In this document: piece after piece, positions 25,487-34,338 of the stretch | How positions within the stretch are numbered: the stretch's first letter is position 1 | Layout: each line of letters opens with the position of its first letter | Origin: Actinacidiphila sp. DG2A-62 | GTDB taxonomy: Bacteria; Actinomycetota; Actinomycetes; Streptomycetales; Streptomycetaceae | Length of the DNA: 64,000 bases | Direction: 5' to 3' | NCBI RefSeq assembly: GCF_035825295.1 | Contig: NZ_JAYMGI010000002.1 | Span: 8,058,501 to 8,122,500 of the forward strand | Translations under genes and position numbers: made by a program | The notes under the pieces: generated by a model | Databases searched by the model: none | Told to the model about the DNA's origin: nothing | Seen by the model: the letters and a program-made list of their open reading frames with translations, nothing else

Positions 25487-27145
25487 ATGTTCGACCCAGA
25501 CATAGCGCCCAGCGGCACCCTTCTCGGCCTCCTCCAGCGGGGGCGCGGGGACGGGCCCCTGCACGCCCTGGCGGCGCCGAGGGCCGAGGCCCTCGCCGCC
25601 CTGGAGCAGTGCGTGCTGCGCGACCCCCGCCTGGACTGGCGGGTGGAGTCGCGCTCGCTGTATTACGCACGCCTCTACTCCGACCTGGAGGGCCCGCTCG
25701 ACGGGATCGAACAGCACCTGTTCCATCCGGACGACCTCGTGTCGCCCGACGAGCACCGCTGCGGCCTCGCCCTGTCCGTGCTCGGCCACCTGGCCGGCTA
25801 CGGCCGCCGGGACGCGCTGCGGCTGCTGCGCCGCTACGCCGCGGCCGGCGGCTGCTGGGAGTGGGCCCTGGACGAACTCGCGGTGCGTGACGACGAGGCC
25901 GGACTGCGCGCCCTCGGCCCCGCGGTCGTCGCCCGCTTCCCGGCCACCGAGGAAGGCGAGGCCGACCTCGCCCGCGCGGTCCGCGAGGCGTACGAGCCCC
26001 GGCCCTGGCAGCTGTGGGCCGAGGACGGCGCGCACCCGGCCACCGCCGAACGCGTCCGCAGAGCCGCGGAACGCGTCTCCTTCGACCGCTGGCAACGGCA
26101 GCTGCGCTCCGGCGGCCCCACCCCCGGCTGGAGCGTGGCCGCGGTGCTGGAATGGGCCCAGGACGGACTGGCCGCCCACCCCGGCGTCGAGCGCGACCAG
26201 CCCGCCGCCCGCTGCCTGGGCGCCGTCGCGGGCCCCGAGGACCGGCCGGCGCTGCTGCGGGCCGCGCTGCACGGCCCGTCCGCGGCCCGCGCCGCCGCGC
26301 TGCGGCACCTGACGGACCGCCGCGACCCCGCGCGCTTCGACCTCATCGAGGCCGCGGCCGGCGACGGCGACGAACGCGTGCTGCGCGCCGCCGTCGAGTC
26401 CTTCGAACGCCTCCGCGACGCCGAGGCGCTGGAACGCGCCCGGATCTGGGCGGACCGCGCCGACGCCCGGTCCGTGGCGGCCGACCGGACGCCGCCCTCC
26501 GCCGACCCCCTCGGACCGGTCGACGCCCCCGGCGGGCTCGATCCGCTGGGCTCCGCCGCCGCCCGCGTCCTGGCCCGGCACGGCGGCCCCGAGGACGCCG
26601 GCCGCGTGCTGAGCGCGCTGCGCCGCACCGTGCGGATCGGCGGCGCCGACGCGGACGGGCTCGACGCGCTGATCGAGGGCGTCGGCCGGCTCGCGTCCGG
26701 CGCGGGCGGCTTCGGTGAGCCGTGCGAGGGGCCGTCCGGCGCGGACCCGCGCGAGGAGGCGTCCCGCGCGGACGCGGGCGACCGGGCGCCGGGGGCCGAC
26801 GCCCGCGCGGGCCGCCCGGGCCGCGGCGACCACGACGGACGCGCCACCGCGTGCCGCGCAGCGCCCGTCCTGCGCCACGTCTACCGCGAGACCTCCTCCT
26901 CCCACCTGCGCGGCACCGCCGCCCACGCGCTCGCCGAGGCCGACCCCGGCTTTGCCGCGGGCTTCGCCGTCGAATGCCTGTGGGACTGCGAGGAGTCCAC
27001 CCGGGAACTCGCCGCACGCCGTGCCGCCTCCGGCGACGTGAGGGTGCTGGCCCAGCTGCGCAGGCTGGCCGCCGACCCGGCCGAGGAGGCCGAGGTCCAG
27101 ACCGCGGTCCGCGGCCGTCTCAGCGCGGGCGGCGCCGCGCGCTGA
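25487..27145 (+). CDS. HEAT-repeat-like conserved protein
   Basis: A 552-residue soluble all-helical protein with repeated short helix pairs resembling HEAT/PBS-lyase repeats (ALSVLGHLAGYGRRDALRLL; ARAAALRHLTDRRDPARFDL; SSSHLRGTAAHALAEADPGF). Sequences beginning FDPDIAPSGTLLGLLQRGRG are conserved in Streptomyces, but no function is known to me. HEAT proteins usually serve as scaffolds. Residues of about 420-470 form an Asp/Gly/Arg-rich insertion that interrupts the repeats and looks strain-specific. ATG at 25487 marks the start of conserved sequence, with a weak binding site; in-frame ATGs at 25457 and 25424 are possible. Confidence 0.7.
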   Translation: MFDPDIAPSGTLLGLLQRGRGDGPLHALAAPRAEALAALEQCVLRDPRLDWRVESRSLYYARLYSDLEGPLDGIEQHLFHPDDLVSPDEHRCGLALSVLGHLAGYGRRDALRLLRRYAAAGGCWEWALDELAVRDDEAGLRALGPAVVARFPATEEGEADLARAVREAYEPRPWQLWAEDGAHPATAERVRRAAERVSFDRWQRQLRSGGPTPGWSVAAVLEWAQDGLAAHPGVERDQPAARCLGAVAGPEDRPALLRAALHGPSAARAAALRHLTDRRDPARFDLIEAAAGDGDERVLRAAVESFERLRDAEALERARIWADRADARSVAADRTPPSADPLGPVDAPGGLDPLGSAAARVLARHGGPEDAGRVLSALRRTVRIGGADADGLDALIEGVGRLASGAGGFGEPCEGPSGADPREEASRADAGDRAPGADARAGRPGRGDHDGRATACRAAPVLRHVYRETSSSHLRGTAAHALAEADPGFAAGFAVECLWDCEESTRELAARRAASGDVRVLAQLRRLAADPAEEAEVQTAVRGRLSAGGAAR

Positions 27146-27178
27146 CCCGGGCCGTCCCCGCCCTGTCGACGCGTCCCC

Positions 27179-27202
27179 GTGTCGACGTGTCGACGTGTCG
27201 AC
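27179..27202. repeat. 8-bp tandem repeat (GTGTCGAC)3
   Basis: Three exact copies of GTGTCGAC, each containing GTCGAC. It lies 34 bases past the HEAT-like gene, in a 420-base gap that also holds a 28-bp repeat and many GACCCGG-like strings. Confidence 0.85.
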
Positions 27203-27318
27203 GACCCGGGCTGACCCCGGCCGACGCGGGCCGGGCCCCCGGCCGACCCGGGTCGGCCCCCGGCGGACCCGGTCGATCCGGGCGGACCCGGCCGATCCCG
27301 GCCGCCGCGGCCGGCCGG

Positions 27319-27389
27319 CTCGCACGCATGGCGTCGTCCGGGTCGGCCCGCACGCATGGCGTCGTCCGGGTCGGCTCGCATGCGTGGCG
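27319..27389. repeat. 28-bp tandem repeat, two copies plus a partial
   Basis: CTCGCACGCATGGCGTCGTC followed by CGGGTCGG occurs at 27319-27346, again with one change at 27347-27374, and a partial diverged copy ends near 27389. Together with 27203-27318 (loosely repeated GACCCGG/GGCCGA strings), this makes most of the gap before the glycosyltransferase operon repetitive. Confidence 0.8.
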
Positions 27390-27567
27390 CGGCGCGACCA
27401 CCGGCGTGACCCGGGGCCCCGGCGCGGCCCCGGACACCGGGTGCGCGCCGGCGCCGCGGGCACGGCGGACAGGGGCGCGCGCACGGGAACGCAAAGCTCA
27501 AGTTGCGTTTCGCCGCGGGAAAGATCCACGTGACCCTGACAACTCCCGGGGCGGCGACAACCACCGT

Positions 27568-28689
27568 ATGAGAGTCGCCATCGTCACCGAGTCCTTCCCG
27601 CCCGACGTCAACGGCGTGGCGCACTGCACGCTGCGCACCGCGGAGCACCTGGCACGGCGCGGCCACGAACCCCTGGTCATCGCCCCCGCGGGACCCGCCG
27701 CCCCCGAGCCGGGCAGCGACCCGTGTCCGGTGATCCGCGTCCCCTCCCTCCCGCTGCCCGGCTACCCCCAGGTGCGCGTCGCCCTGCCCGGCCGCCGCAC
27801 CGCCGCCGCCATCGCCGCGCACCGCGCCGACCTGGTCCACCTGGCCAGCCCCTTCGTGCTGGGCGCCCGGGGCCTGGCCGCCGCGACCCGGCTGCGCATC
27901 CCCGCCGTCGCCGTCTACCAGACCGACCTGGCCGGCTACGCCAGGACGTACCTCAACGCCGGAGAGGCCGCCGCCTGGCGCCGCATCCGCGCCGTGCACT
28001 GCGCCGCGGCCCGCACCCTCGCGCCGTCCACCGCCTCGGTCGGCGCGCTCACCCGGCAGGGCGTGCCGCGGGTCCACCTGTGGCCGCGCGGCGTCGACTC
28101 GGCGCGCTTCCACCCCGGGCACCGCGACGGCGCACTGCGCCGCGAACTGGCCCCGCGCGGCGAGCTGATCGTCGGCTACGTCGGCCGGCTCGCGGCCGAG
28201 AAACAGGTCGAGCTCCTCGCCGACACCTGCGCGCTGCCCGGCGTCCGCGTCGTCGTGGTCGGCGACGGCCCCAGCGCCCCCGCGCTGCGCTCCGCGCTGC
28301 CCGGCGCGGTGTTCCTCGGCCGCAGGACCGGCCACGACCTGGCCAGGATCTACGCCTCGCTCGACGTGTTCTGCCACACCGGACCGTTCGAGACCTTCTG
28401 CCAGACCGTCCAGGAGGCGATGGCCAGCGGCCTGCCGGTGGTCGCGCCCGCCGTCGGCGGCCCGCTCGACCTGGTGGAGCACGGCCGCACCGGCCTGCTG
28501 GTGCCGCCCGGCGACCCGCTGGCCGTCCGCACCGCCGTGGGCCTGCTGCAGGCCGACCCCGCGCTGCGGCTGCGCTACGGCACGCAGGCGCGCGCCGCCG
28601 TCGCCCACCGCACCTGGGAGGCCGTCGGCGACCGGCTGCTCGACCACTACGCCCAGGTGCTCGGCGAGCGCGAGGCGGCGGCGGCATGA
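27568..28689 (+). CDS. GT4 glycosyltransferase (mannosyltransferase-like)
   Basis: A 373-residue retaining GT-B glycosyltransferase. The start RVAIVTESFPPDVNGVAHCT is typical of the GDP-mannose-dependent GT4 enzymes related to actinobacterial PimB/MgtA. The C-terminal domain has VGYVGRLAAEKQ and the acidic donor-site motif GPFETFCQTVQEAMASGLPV. It has no membrane segment and probably acts at the inner face of the membrane on a lipid or glycan acceptor; the sugar is inferred. It begins a three-gene operon: its TGA overlaps the ATG of a second GT4 enzyme, which overlaps an SGNH hydrolase in the same way. This gene set resembles a pathway for a glycolipid or capsule-like glycan. Confidence 0.85.
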   Translation: MRVAIVTESFPPDVNGVAHCTLRTAEHLARRGHEPLVIAPAGPAAPEPGSDPCPVIRVPSLPLPGYPQVRVALPGRRTAAAIAAHRADLVHLASPFVLGARGLAAATRLRIPAVAVYQTDLAGYARTYLNAGEAAAWRRIRAVHCAAARTLAPSTASVGALTRQGVPRVHLWPRGVDSARFHPGHRDGALRRELAPRGELIVGYVGRLAAEKQVELLADTCALPGVRVVVVGDGPSAPALRSALPGAVFLGRRTGHDLARIYASLDVFCHTGPFETFCQTVQEAMASGLPVVAPAVGGPLDLVEHGRTGLLVPPGDPLAVRTAVGLLQADPALRLRYGTQARAAVAHRTWEAVGDRLLDHYAQVLGEREAAAA

Positions 28690-29888
28690 ACGCCCGTCGA
28701 GTCAGCGGCGGTTCGCTGCCCGGCCGTGCGGACCGCGCCCGCGCGGGGCTGCGCATCGTGCGGGTCGCGAACTTCGTCACGCCCGTCTCGGGCGGCCTGC
28801 GCACCGCGCTGCGGCACCTCGGCGAGGGGTACGCGGCGGCCGGGCACGAACCCGTGCTCGTCGTCCCCGGACCCGGCCGCGGCGACGAACTCACCTCGCA
28901 GGGACGGGTGATCACCCTGCCGGGACCCGAACTCCCCGGCACCGGCGGCTACCGCGTGCTGGCCCGCCGCGGCCCGGTCGAGGCGCTGCTGACCGCCCTC
29001 GCCCCGGACCGCCTCGAAGTCTCCGACCGGACCACCCTGCGCTGGACGGGCGCGTGGGCCCGGCGCCACCGGGTGCCCGCGGTGATGGTCTCCCACGAGA
29101 GCGCCGACGGCGTGCTCGGCGCGTGGGGCCTGCCGGGACCGGCCGCCCGGCGCGCCGCCGACGCGCTCAACCGCCGCACCGCGCACGCCTACACGAAGGT
29201 CGTGTGCACCACCGCGTGGGCCGCCGCCGAGTTCGAGCGGATCGGCGCGCGCAACGTGGTGCGCGCCCCGCTCGGCGTCGACCTCGACGGCTGGCGGCCG
29301 GAACTGCGCGACCCCGCCGTCCGCCGCCGGTACGCAGGCGACGCCGGCGTGCTGCTCGTGCTGTGCTCGCGCCTGTCGCCGGAGAAGCGGCCGGGCACCG
29401 CGCTCGACGTGCTGGCCCGGCTGCGGCACGACGGCGTCGACGCGGCGCTCGTCGTGGCCGGCGAGGGGCCGCTGCGGGCCCGGCTGACCGCACGGGCGGG
29501 GGCCGAACGCCTGCCGGTGACCTTCCTCGGCCACGTCGGCTCCCGCCCCGACCTGGCCGCGCTGCTCGCCAGCGCCGACGTGGCGCTGGCGCCGGGGCCC
29601 GTCGAGACGTTCGGGCTGGCCGCGCTCGAAGCGCTCGCCAGCGGCACCCCCGCGGTGGTCAGCGCGCGGTCCGCGCTGCCCGCGCTGGTCGGCGACGCCG
29701 GCGCGGCGGCCGACTCCACCGCCGAGTACGCCGGCGCGGTCCACCGCCTGCTCGCCCTGCCCGAGCCCCGCCGCCGTGCCGCGGCCCGCGCCCGCGCCGA
29801 GCGCTACACCTGGCCCGCGGCCGTCGACGCCTTCCTCGCCGCGCACGCCGCGACCCCCCTCTCCGCACCCGCTCCGGCCGCGCCATGA
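28686..29888 (+). CDS. Second GT4 glycosyltransferase
   Basis: A 400-residue GT-B glycosyltransferase. The acceptor domain begins IVRVANFVTPVSGGLRTALR, with the glycine-rich loop typical of GT4 enzymes acting on lipid-linked sugars. The donor domain contains LVLCSRLSPEKRPGTALDVL and the motif GPVETFGLAALEALASGTPA. The first 20 residues are a basic extension. ATGA overlaps on both sides couple it to the first glycosyltransferase and the SGNH hydrolase. Two different GT4 enzymes in one operon suggest sequential addition of two sugars. Confidence 0.85.
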   Translation: MNARRVSGGSLPGRADRARAGLRIVRVANFVTPVSGGLRTALRHLGEGYAAAGHEPVLVVPGPGRGDELTSQGRVITLPGPELPGTGGYRVLARRGPVEALLTALAPDRLEVSDRTTLRWTGAWARRHRVPAVMVSHESADGVLGAWGLPGPAARRAADALNRRTAHAYTKVVCTTAWAAAEFERIGARNVVRAPLGVDLDGWRPELRDPAVRRRYAGDAGVLLVLCSRLSPEKRPGTALDVLARLRHDGVDAALVVAGEGPLRARLTARAGAERLPVTFLGHVGSRPDLAALLASADVALAPGPVETFGLAALEALASGTPAVVSARSALPALVGDAGAAADSTAEYAGAVHRLLALPEPRRRAAARARAERYTWPAAVDAFLAAHAATPLSAPAPAAP

Positions 29889-31414
29889 CCACGCCGCGTC
29901 AGGACCACCGCCCGCCCGCGGGCGCCCCCGCACCCCCGCACCGCAGCGCCGACCGGCCGGCACCGGTCCGCACGTACCGCGCCCGTACGGGACATGACGC
30001 CGCATCGGCCGCACGCACGACGGCTTCGGCGGACGCCGGCGCCGACGGTGATGCGGGCGGATCGGCGGCCACCGGGCCTGTGGTGGACGCGCCGACCGGT
30101 GCCGACGTGGTCGCGGTCGCGTGCGTGGCGGACTCCGCGGACCGTTCGGCTCCCTCCGGACCTGTCGCCGCCGCGCCGGCCGGAGTCGACGCCGCGGCGC
30201 CCGCCGCGGGAGGTCCCGCACGTGGGCGGCGCGATGGCGGCGCCGGCCGGTCGGTCGCTTCCGCGCGTACGGCGTCGGCGGGGGCCGGTGTCGGCGTGGG
30301 GTCGACTGCGCGGGGGGCGGGCGGCGCCGTGGGCGGCACGGGCGGATCGGGCGCTCTCGGGTCCGCGGTGGTCGCGCTGGCCGGAGGTGGCGCCGCGGCG
30401 CCCGCCGGCAGGGGTTTCCCGCGTGGCGGCTGCCTGGCGGGGGCCGGGGGAGGGGCCGGGCCGGCGGGGCTGCGGTTCGCCGTGCTCGGGGACTCGCTCA
30501 GCGAGGGCGTGGGCGATCCGCTGCCCGGCGGGGGATGGCGGGGCTGGGCCGCGCTGCTCGGGGAGTCGCTGGGCGCGGACGTGCGCGTGCTCAACGTGGC
30601 GCGGAGCGGGGCGCGTTCGGCCGACGTCGCCGGGCCCCAGCTCCAGGCCGCGCTGCGGCACCGGCCGCACCTCGCCTCGGTCGTGGCCGGCGGCAACGAC
30701 ACGCTGCGCGGTGCCTTCGACATCGCCGAGGTCGCCGCCGACCTGCACGCGGCGCTGGGCGCGTTGCGGGCCGCGGGGGCCGAGGTCCTCACCGCGTGCC
30801 TGCCCGACGCCGGCAGCGTGCTCGGCCTGCCCCGGCCGCTGGCCCGCCCGCTCGCCCGCCGGATGCGCGCGGTCAACCACGTGGTGCACGCCCTGTCCGC
30901 GCACCACGGCGCGATCCACGTGCACGCCGTCGACCACGCGTGGGGCGAGCGCCCGGAGATGCTCGGTGCGGACCGGCTGCACCCCAACGAGGCCGGACAC
31001 CGGCTGCTGGCCGGGGAGTTCCACCGCGCGCTCGCCGCGGCCGGCCTGGCCACCGGCGCCGGGCCGCGCCCGGAACCCGACGGACGACCGCCCGGCCGCG
31101 CCGCGGCGGCCTGGTGGCTCGCCACCCGCGGCACCCGCTGGGTCGCAGAACGCTGCACCGACCTGCTGCCGGACCTGCTGCGGCTGGCCCTCGCGGAGCG
31201 CTGCGGCGACCCCGCCCGGCTGGACGAGGCCGCGAACCGGGCCACGCGGGACGCCCTGCGCGCGCTCGGCGTGGCCGTGGACGCCGGAGGCGGACCCCCG
31301 GCGGATCAGCCCCCGCGGGGCGCGCGCAGCACGACGAAGCGCAGCGGCGTGCCCGGCGGCGCCTGGGCCGCGGCGGACAGGGAGGAGGCCGGAACCACGC
31401 CGATCACCGGGTAG
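29885..31414 (+). CDS. SGNH/GDSL hydrolase with long Ala/Gly-rich N-terminus
   Basis: A 509-residue reading frame whose enzyme part starts only at about residue 195 with LRFAVLGDSLSEGVGD, the GDSL block I carrying the nucleophilic serine. VVAGGNDTLR gives block III and ADRLHPNEAGHRLLAGEF the Asp/His pair of block V, so the triad is complete. SGNH enzymes are esterases or acyl hydrolases; here it may (de)acylate the product of the two glycosyltransferases. The first 190 residues are low-complexity Ala/Gly/Ser with noticeably less biased third codon positions, so the functional start could lie further downstream. The ATG overlaps the preceding TGA. The 3' end overlaps the converging pxpC gene by 109 bases, which is unusual. 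Confidence 0.75.
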   Translation: MTTPRQDHRPPAGAPAPPHRSADRPAPVRTYRARTGHDAASAARTTASADAGADGDAGGSAATGPVVDAPTGADVVAVACVADSADRSAPSGPVAAAPAGVDAAAPAAGGPARGRRDGGAGRSVASARTASAGAGVGVGSTARGAGGAVGGTGGSGALGSAVVALAGGGAAAPAGRGFPRGGCLAGAGGGAGPAGLRFAVLGDSLSEGVGDPLPGGGWRGWAALLGESLGADVRVLNVARSGARSADVAGPQLQAALRHRPHLASVVAGGNDTLRGAFDIAEVAADLHAALGALRAAGAEVLTACLPDAGSVLGLPRPLARPLARRMRAVNHVVHALSAHHGAIHVHAVDHAWGERPEMLGADRLHPNEAGHRLLAGEFHRALAAAGLATGAGPRPEPDGRPPGRAAAAWWLATRGTRWVAERCTDLLPDLLRLALAERCGDPARLDEAANRATRDALRALGVAVDAGGGPPADQPPRGARSTTKRSGVPGGAWAAADREEAGTTPITG

Positions 31415-32196
31415 CCGCCGGTCGTCGGATGGTCGGCCAGGAAGATCACCGGACGGCCGTCCGGCGGCACCTGCACCCCGCCCGACACCATGCCCTCGCT
31501 GGGCAGTTCGCCGTCGCGGGCGCGCTCCAGCGGGGGACCGAGCGTGCGCAGGCCGATGCGGTTGGACTGCGGCGAGACGGTCCACGTGCCGGTACGCAGC
31601 AGCGCGAGCGCGCCGGGGGTGAACCAGTCGTCGCGCGGGCCCGGCACGATCGGCAGCGCCAACGCCGCGCCGGACCCCGCGCCCGGGAGCGGCGGGTACG
31701 GCTGCGCGTCCACGGCCGCGGGCGGCCCCTCGGGATCGCCGAGCGGCAGGCGAGCGCCGTCGGCCAACGGTGGTGGTCCGAGCCCCGAGAGCAGGTCCGT
31801 GGACCTGCTGCCCAGCACCGGGTCGACGGCGATGCCGCCGCCCACCGCGAGGTAACTGCGCACGCCGTACGTGGCCGCCCCGACCTCCAGCAGCGCGCCG
31901 CGCGGCACCCGCACGGGCGCGCCCCATGCCGCGGGCCGGCCGCCGACCCGTACCGCGCACGCCGCGCCCGTGACGGCGACGACCGCGGGTCGCGTGAAGC
32001 GCACGGCGCACCCGAGGACCGTCGTCTCCAGCCCGGCGGCGCGCGGGCCGTTCCCCACCAGCCGGTTCCCCAGCCCCCAGGCCGCCGCGTCCAACGCCCC
32101 CGCCCGCGGCACCCCCACGTGAGCGAACCCCACCCGCCCCCCGTCCTGCACGGTCGTCATCCCACCTCGCACCACGACCACCTCCCCCCTCACCAC
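31306..32196 (-). CDS. pxpC: 5-oxoprolinase subunit PxpC (KipA-like)
   Basis: A 296-residue carboxyltransferase-type subunit of the ATP-dependent 5-oxoprolinase. The start VVRGGMTTVQDGGRVGFAHV and the core GVPRAGALDAAAWGLGNRLV are characteristic, as are LAVGGGIAVDPVLGSRSTDL and SEGMVSGGVQVPPDGRPVIF. With PxpA and PxpB it converts 5-oxoproline, a toxic glutamine by-product, to glutamate. GTG at 32196 has GGAGGGG seven bases upstream; GTG at 32202 is also possible. Normally pxpB and pxpC are nearly contiguous, but here a 514-base gap filled with a 120-bp repeat array separates them. Its 3' end overlaps the convergent SGNH gene. Confidence 0.9.
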   Translation of the reverse strand: MVRGEVVVVRGGMTTVQDGGRVGFAHVGVPRAGALDAAAWGLGNRLVGNGPRAAGLETTVLGCAVRFTRPAVVAVTGAACAVRVGGRPAAWGAPVRVPRGALLEVGAATYGVRSYLAVGGGIAVDPVLGSRSTDLLSGLGPPPLADGARLPLGDPEGPPAAVDAQPYPPLPGAGSGAALALPIVPGPRDDWFTPGALALLRTGTWTVSPQSNRIGLRTLGPPLERARDGELPSEGMVSGGVQVPPDGRPVIFLADHPTTGGYPVIGVVPASSLSAAAQAPPGTPLRFVVLRAPRGG

Positions 32197-32220
32197 CGCC
32201 ACCCCTCCACCGCCGCGCAG

Positions 32221-32700
32221 TCGCCCGGACAGGCGCAGTCAGACAGGGGCGCGGGGAACTGCGCGCCCAGCCCCCGCGCAACGGGTGTCGCCCCACCGGC
32301 GGATCGGGGCAGCCCGGAGTCGCCGCCCACCGGGGGAAGGTCGGCGGGGTGCGTGCAGTCAGACAGGGGCGCGGGGAACTGCGCGCCCAGCCCCCGCGCA
32401 ACGGGTGTCGCCCCACCGGCGGATCGGGGCAGCCCGGAGTCGCCGCCCACCGGGGGAAGATTGGCCGGGTACGTGCAGCCAAGCAGGGGCGCGGGGAACT
32501 GCGCGCCCAGCCACCGCGCAAGGGGAGTTGCACCACCGGCCAACGAGGGCAGCCCGGAGTCGCCGCCCACCGGGGGAAGATTGGCCGGGTACGTGCAGCC
32601 AAGCAGGGGCGCGGGGAACTGCGCGCCCAGCCACCGGGCAAGGGGTGTCGCCCCACCGGCGGATCGGGGCAGCCCGGAGCGTCGGGCGGGACCCCGAGGG
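32221..32700. repeat. 120-bp tandem repeat array, four copies, inside the pxp operon
   Basis: Units start at 32221, 32341, 32461 and 32581, an exact 120-base period. Each holds CAGGGGCGCGGGGAACTGCG, then CGCCCAGCC, the segment CCCCACCGGCGGATCGGGGC (altered in unit three) and, except at the end of the last unit, CGCCCACCGGGGGAAG. The first 22 bases of unit one are diverged. The GGGGCGCGGGGAACTGCGCG core is the same element as in the inverted repeat near 16880. The array separates pxpB from pxpC. There are no unique spacers, so it is not CRISPR. Confidence 0.95.
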
Positions 32701-32710
32701 AGTCGGCCTC

Positions 32711-33352
32711 TCATCGGGCCACCGTGAAGCGGACCTCGACGCCGGGCGTCAACAGGGCGGCCGGATCGCGCGAGGGATCCCACACCACCGCCCGCGTCGT
32801 ACCGACGATCCGCCAGCCGCCGGGCGACACCCGCGGGTAGACCCCCGCGTAGGGCCCGGCCAGCCCGACCGACCCGGCCGGCACGGCCGTCCGCGGCGTG
32901 GCCCGCCGCGGCACGTGCAACCGCCGCGGCAACCCCGCCAAATACCCGAAGCCTGGCGCGAACCCGCAGAACGCCACGCGGAACGCCGTCGCCACGACGA
33001 CGTCCGCGACCTCCTCCGGCCGTACTCCCCACAGCTCCGCGACCTCCCCGAGGTCAGGCCCGTCGAAGCGGACCGGCAGCTCCACCACACCGCCCTGCCC
33101 CGGCCGCACCGCCGGCACGTCCCAGCGCACGACCTCCCGCGCGAACCCGCCCGGATCGGCGAGCCCGGTGACCAGCACCGTACGCGCCGCCGGCACGATC
33201 TCCTCGACCCCGGCCAGCGCCCGCGCCTCCTCGCCGCCGGCCCGGCGCCGCCGCAGCAGCTCCGCGTGCAGCGCCGCCGCCTGCGCGCCGTCCTCCGTCT
33301 CGACCAGCACGGCCGACGCACCGGCCGGCAGCACCCGCATCCGCGGCCTCAC
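32711..33352 (-). CDS. pxpB: 5-oxoprolinase subunit PxpB (KipI-like)
   Basis: A 213-residue subunit of 5-oxoprolinase, cyclophilin-like, related to allophanate hydrolase subunit 1. Recognisable segments are VLVTGLADPGGFAREVVRWD, PVRFDGPDLGEVAE, then FRVAFCGFAPGFGYLAGLP with the conserved GFAPGFGYL, and VGLAGPYAGVYPRVSPGGWR. GTG at 33352 overlaps the TGA of pxpA (GTGA); an ATG four codons later is an alternative. Coupling ensures balanced amounts of PxpA and PxpB. The gene ends next to the 120-bp repeat array. Confidence 0.92.
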   Translation of the reverse strand: MRPRMRVLPAGASAVLVETEDGAQAAALHAELLRRRRAGGEEARALAGVEEIVPAARTVLVTGLADPGGFAREVVRWDVPAVRPGQGGVVELPVRFDGPDLGEVAELWGVRPEEVADVVVATAFRVAFCGFAPGFGYLAGLPRRLHVPRRATPRTAVPAGSVGLAGPYAGVYPRVSPGGWRIVGTTRAVVWDPSRDPAALLTPGVEVRFTVAR

Positions 33353-34128
33353 GCGAACGCCACCACCCGCAGCCCCGCGCCCTCCAACGCGGCCCGTACC
33401 CGCACCGCGAGGCCGGCGGCGCCAGGGGTGTCGCCGTGCACGCACAGCGACCGCGCGCCGACCGCGACGTCCTCGCCGCTCGCCGCGGTCACCACTCCCT
33501 CGCGCGCCAGCCGCACCGAACGGGCCACCACCGCGTCGCCGTCCTCGACCACCGCGCCGGGCTCGCGGCGCGGCACCAGCGTGCCGCCCGCGGTGTACGC
33601 GCGGTCCGCGAACGCCTCCGGCACCGCCCGCAGCCCCGCCCGCTCGGCGGCGAGCAGCAACTGCGAACCGGGCAGGCCCAGGACGGGCAGCTCGCCGGCC
33701 AGCCGCACGCCGGCCACCACCGCGGCGGCCTGCTCCGCGTCGCGCACCGCGCGGTTGTACAGCGCGCCGTGCGGCTTCACGTACGCCACCGACGCGCCCG
33801 CCGCCCGCGCGAACACCTCCAACGCGCCGATCTGGTACGCCACTTCCGCCGCCAGCTCCTGTGGCGGCACGTCCATCGCGCGCCGCCCGAAGCCGGCCAG
33901 GTCGCGGTACGACACCTGCGCGCCGATCCGCACCCCGCGCCGCGCCGCCAGCTCGCACACCCGGCGCATCGTGGCCGGATCGCCCGCGTGGTAGCCGCAG
34001 GCGACGTTCGCACTGGTCACCACCGACAGCAGCGCCTCGTCGTCGGTGAGCCGCCAGCGCCCGAAACCCTCGCCGAGGTCCGCGTTGAGGTCGATCACGG
34101 CGTGTGCCGCGCCGGTCGTCTCCGCCAT
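33349..34128 (-). CDS. pxpA: 5-oxoprolinase subunit PxpA (LamB/YcsF family)
   Basis: A 259-residue LamB/YcsF-family protein of normal length. The start IDLNADLGEGFGRWRLTDDE, then SANVACGYHAGDPATMRR, QVSYRDLAGFGRRAMDV and VKPHGALYN carry the conserved acidic, histidine and lysine residues of the family. It is the first gene of the pxpABC group and works with PxpB and PxpC to open 5-oxoproline to glutamate with ATP. ATG at 34128 follows GCGGAG. Confidence 0.95.
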   Translation of the reverse strand: MAETTGAAHAVIDLNADLGEGFGRWRLTDDEALLSVVTSANVACGYHAGDPATMRRVCELAARRGVRIGAQVSYRDLAGFGRRAMDVPPQELAAEVAYQIGALEVFARAAGASVAYVKPHGALYNRAVRDAEQAAAVVAGVRLAGELPVLGLPGSQLLLAAERAGLRAVPEAFADRAYTAGGTLVPRREPGAVVEDGDAVVARSVRLAREGVVTAASGEDVAVGARSLCVHGDTPGAAGLAVRVRAALEGAGLRVVAFA

Positions 34129-34325
34129 GCCGCTCCGCCCGATCCGTTCGCCCGATCAGTTCGTCCTGCCGCGTGCCGCGTGCCGTGTGCCGTGCACCGC
34201 CCGCGCCGCGTCCGCGTACCCTTCCCGTACCCCGCCCGCGTGATCATCGCATCCCGGGCGGCCGTGCGTCGCGCGTCCACCCCGTGGCGGTCCGTGCCGT
34301 TTCGGTCGATGTCGGTGCCAGCCCC

Positions 34326-34331
34326 TAATGT
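34326..34331 (+). promoter_or_regulatory. -10 element for a leaderless operon mRNA
   Basis: TAATGT lies seven bases before the GTG at 34339. There is no ribosome binding site at a usable distance, so transcription probably starts at the GTG itself. No strong -35 hexamer was seen, suggesting an extended -10 or an alternative sigma factor. Confidence 0.4.
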
Positions 34332-34338
34332 GTGGGGC

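Noticed and set aside
24302..27529. A 1,075-codon minus-strand frame over the HEAT-like gene and into the PP2C gene
   Set aside because: Low-complexity product with no start signal; both real genes show family features and biased third positions.
32221..32700. CRISPR array or repeat protein from the 120-bp array
   Set aside because: There are no unique spacers between units, no cas genes nearby, and the open frames exist only because the period is divisible by three.
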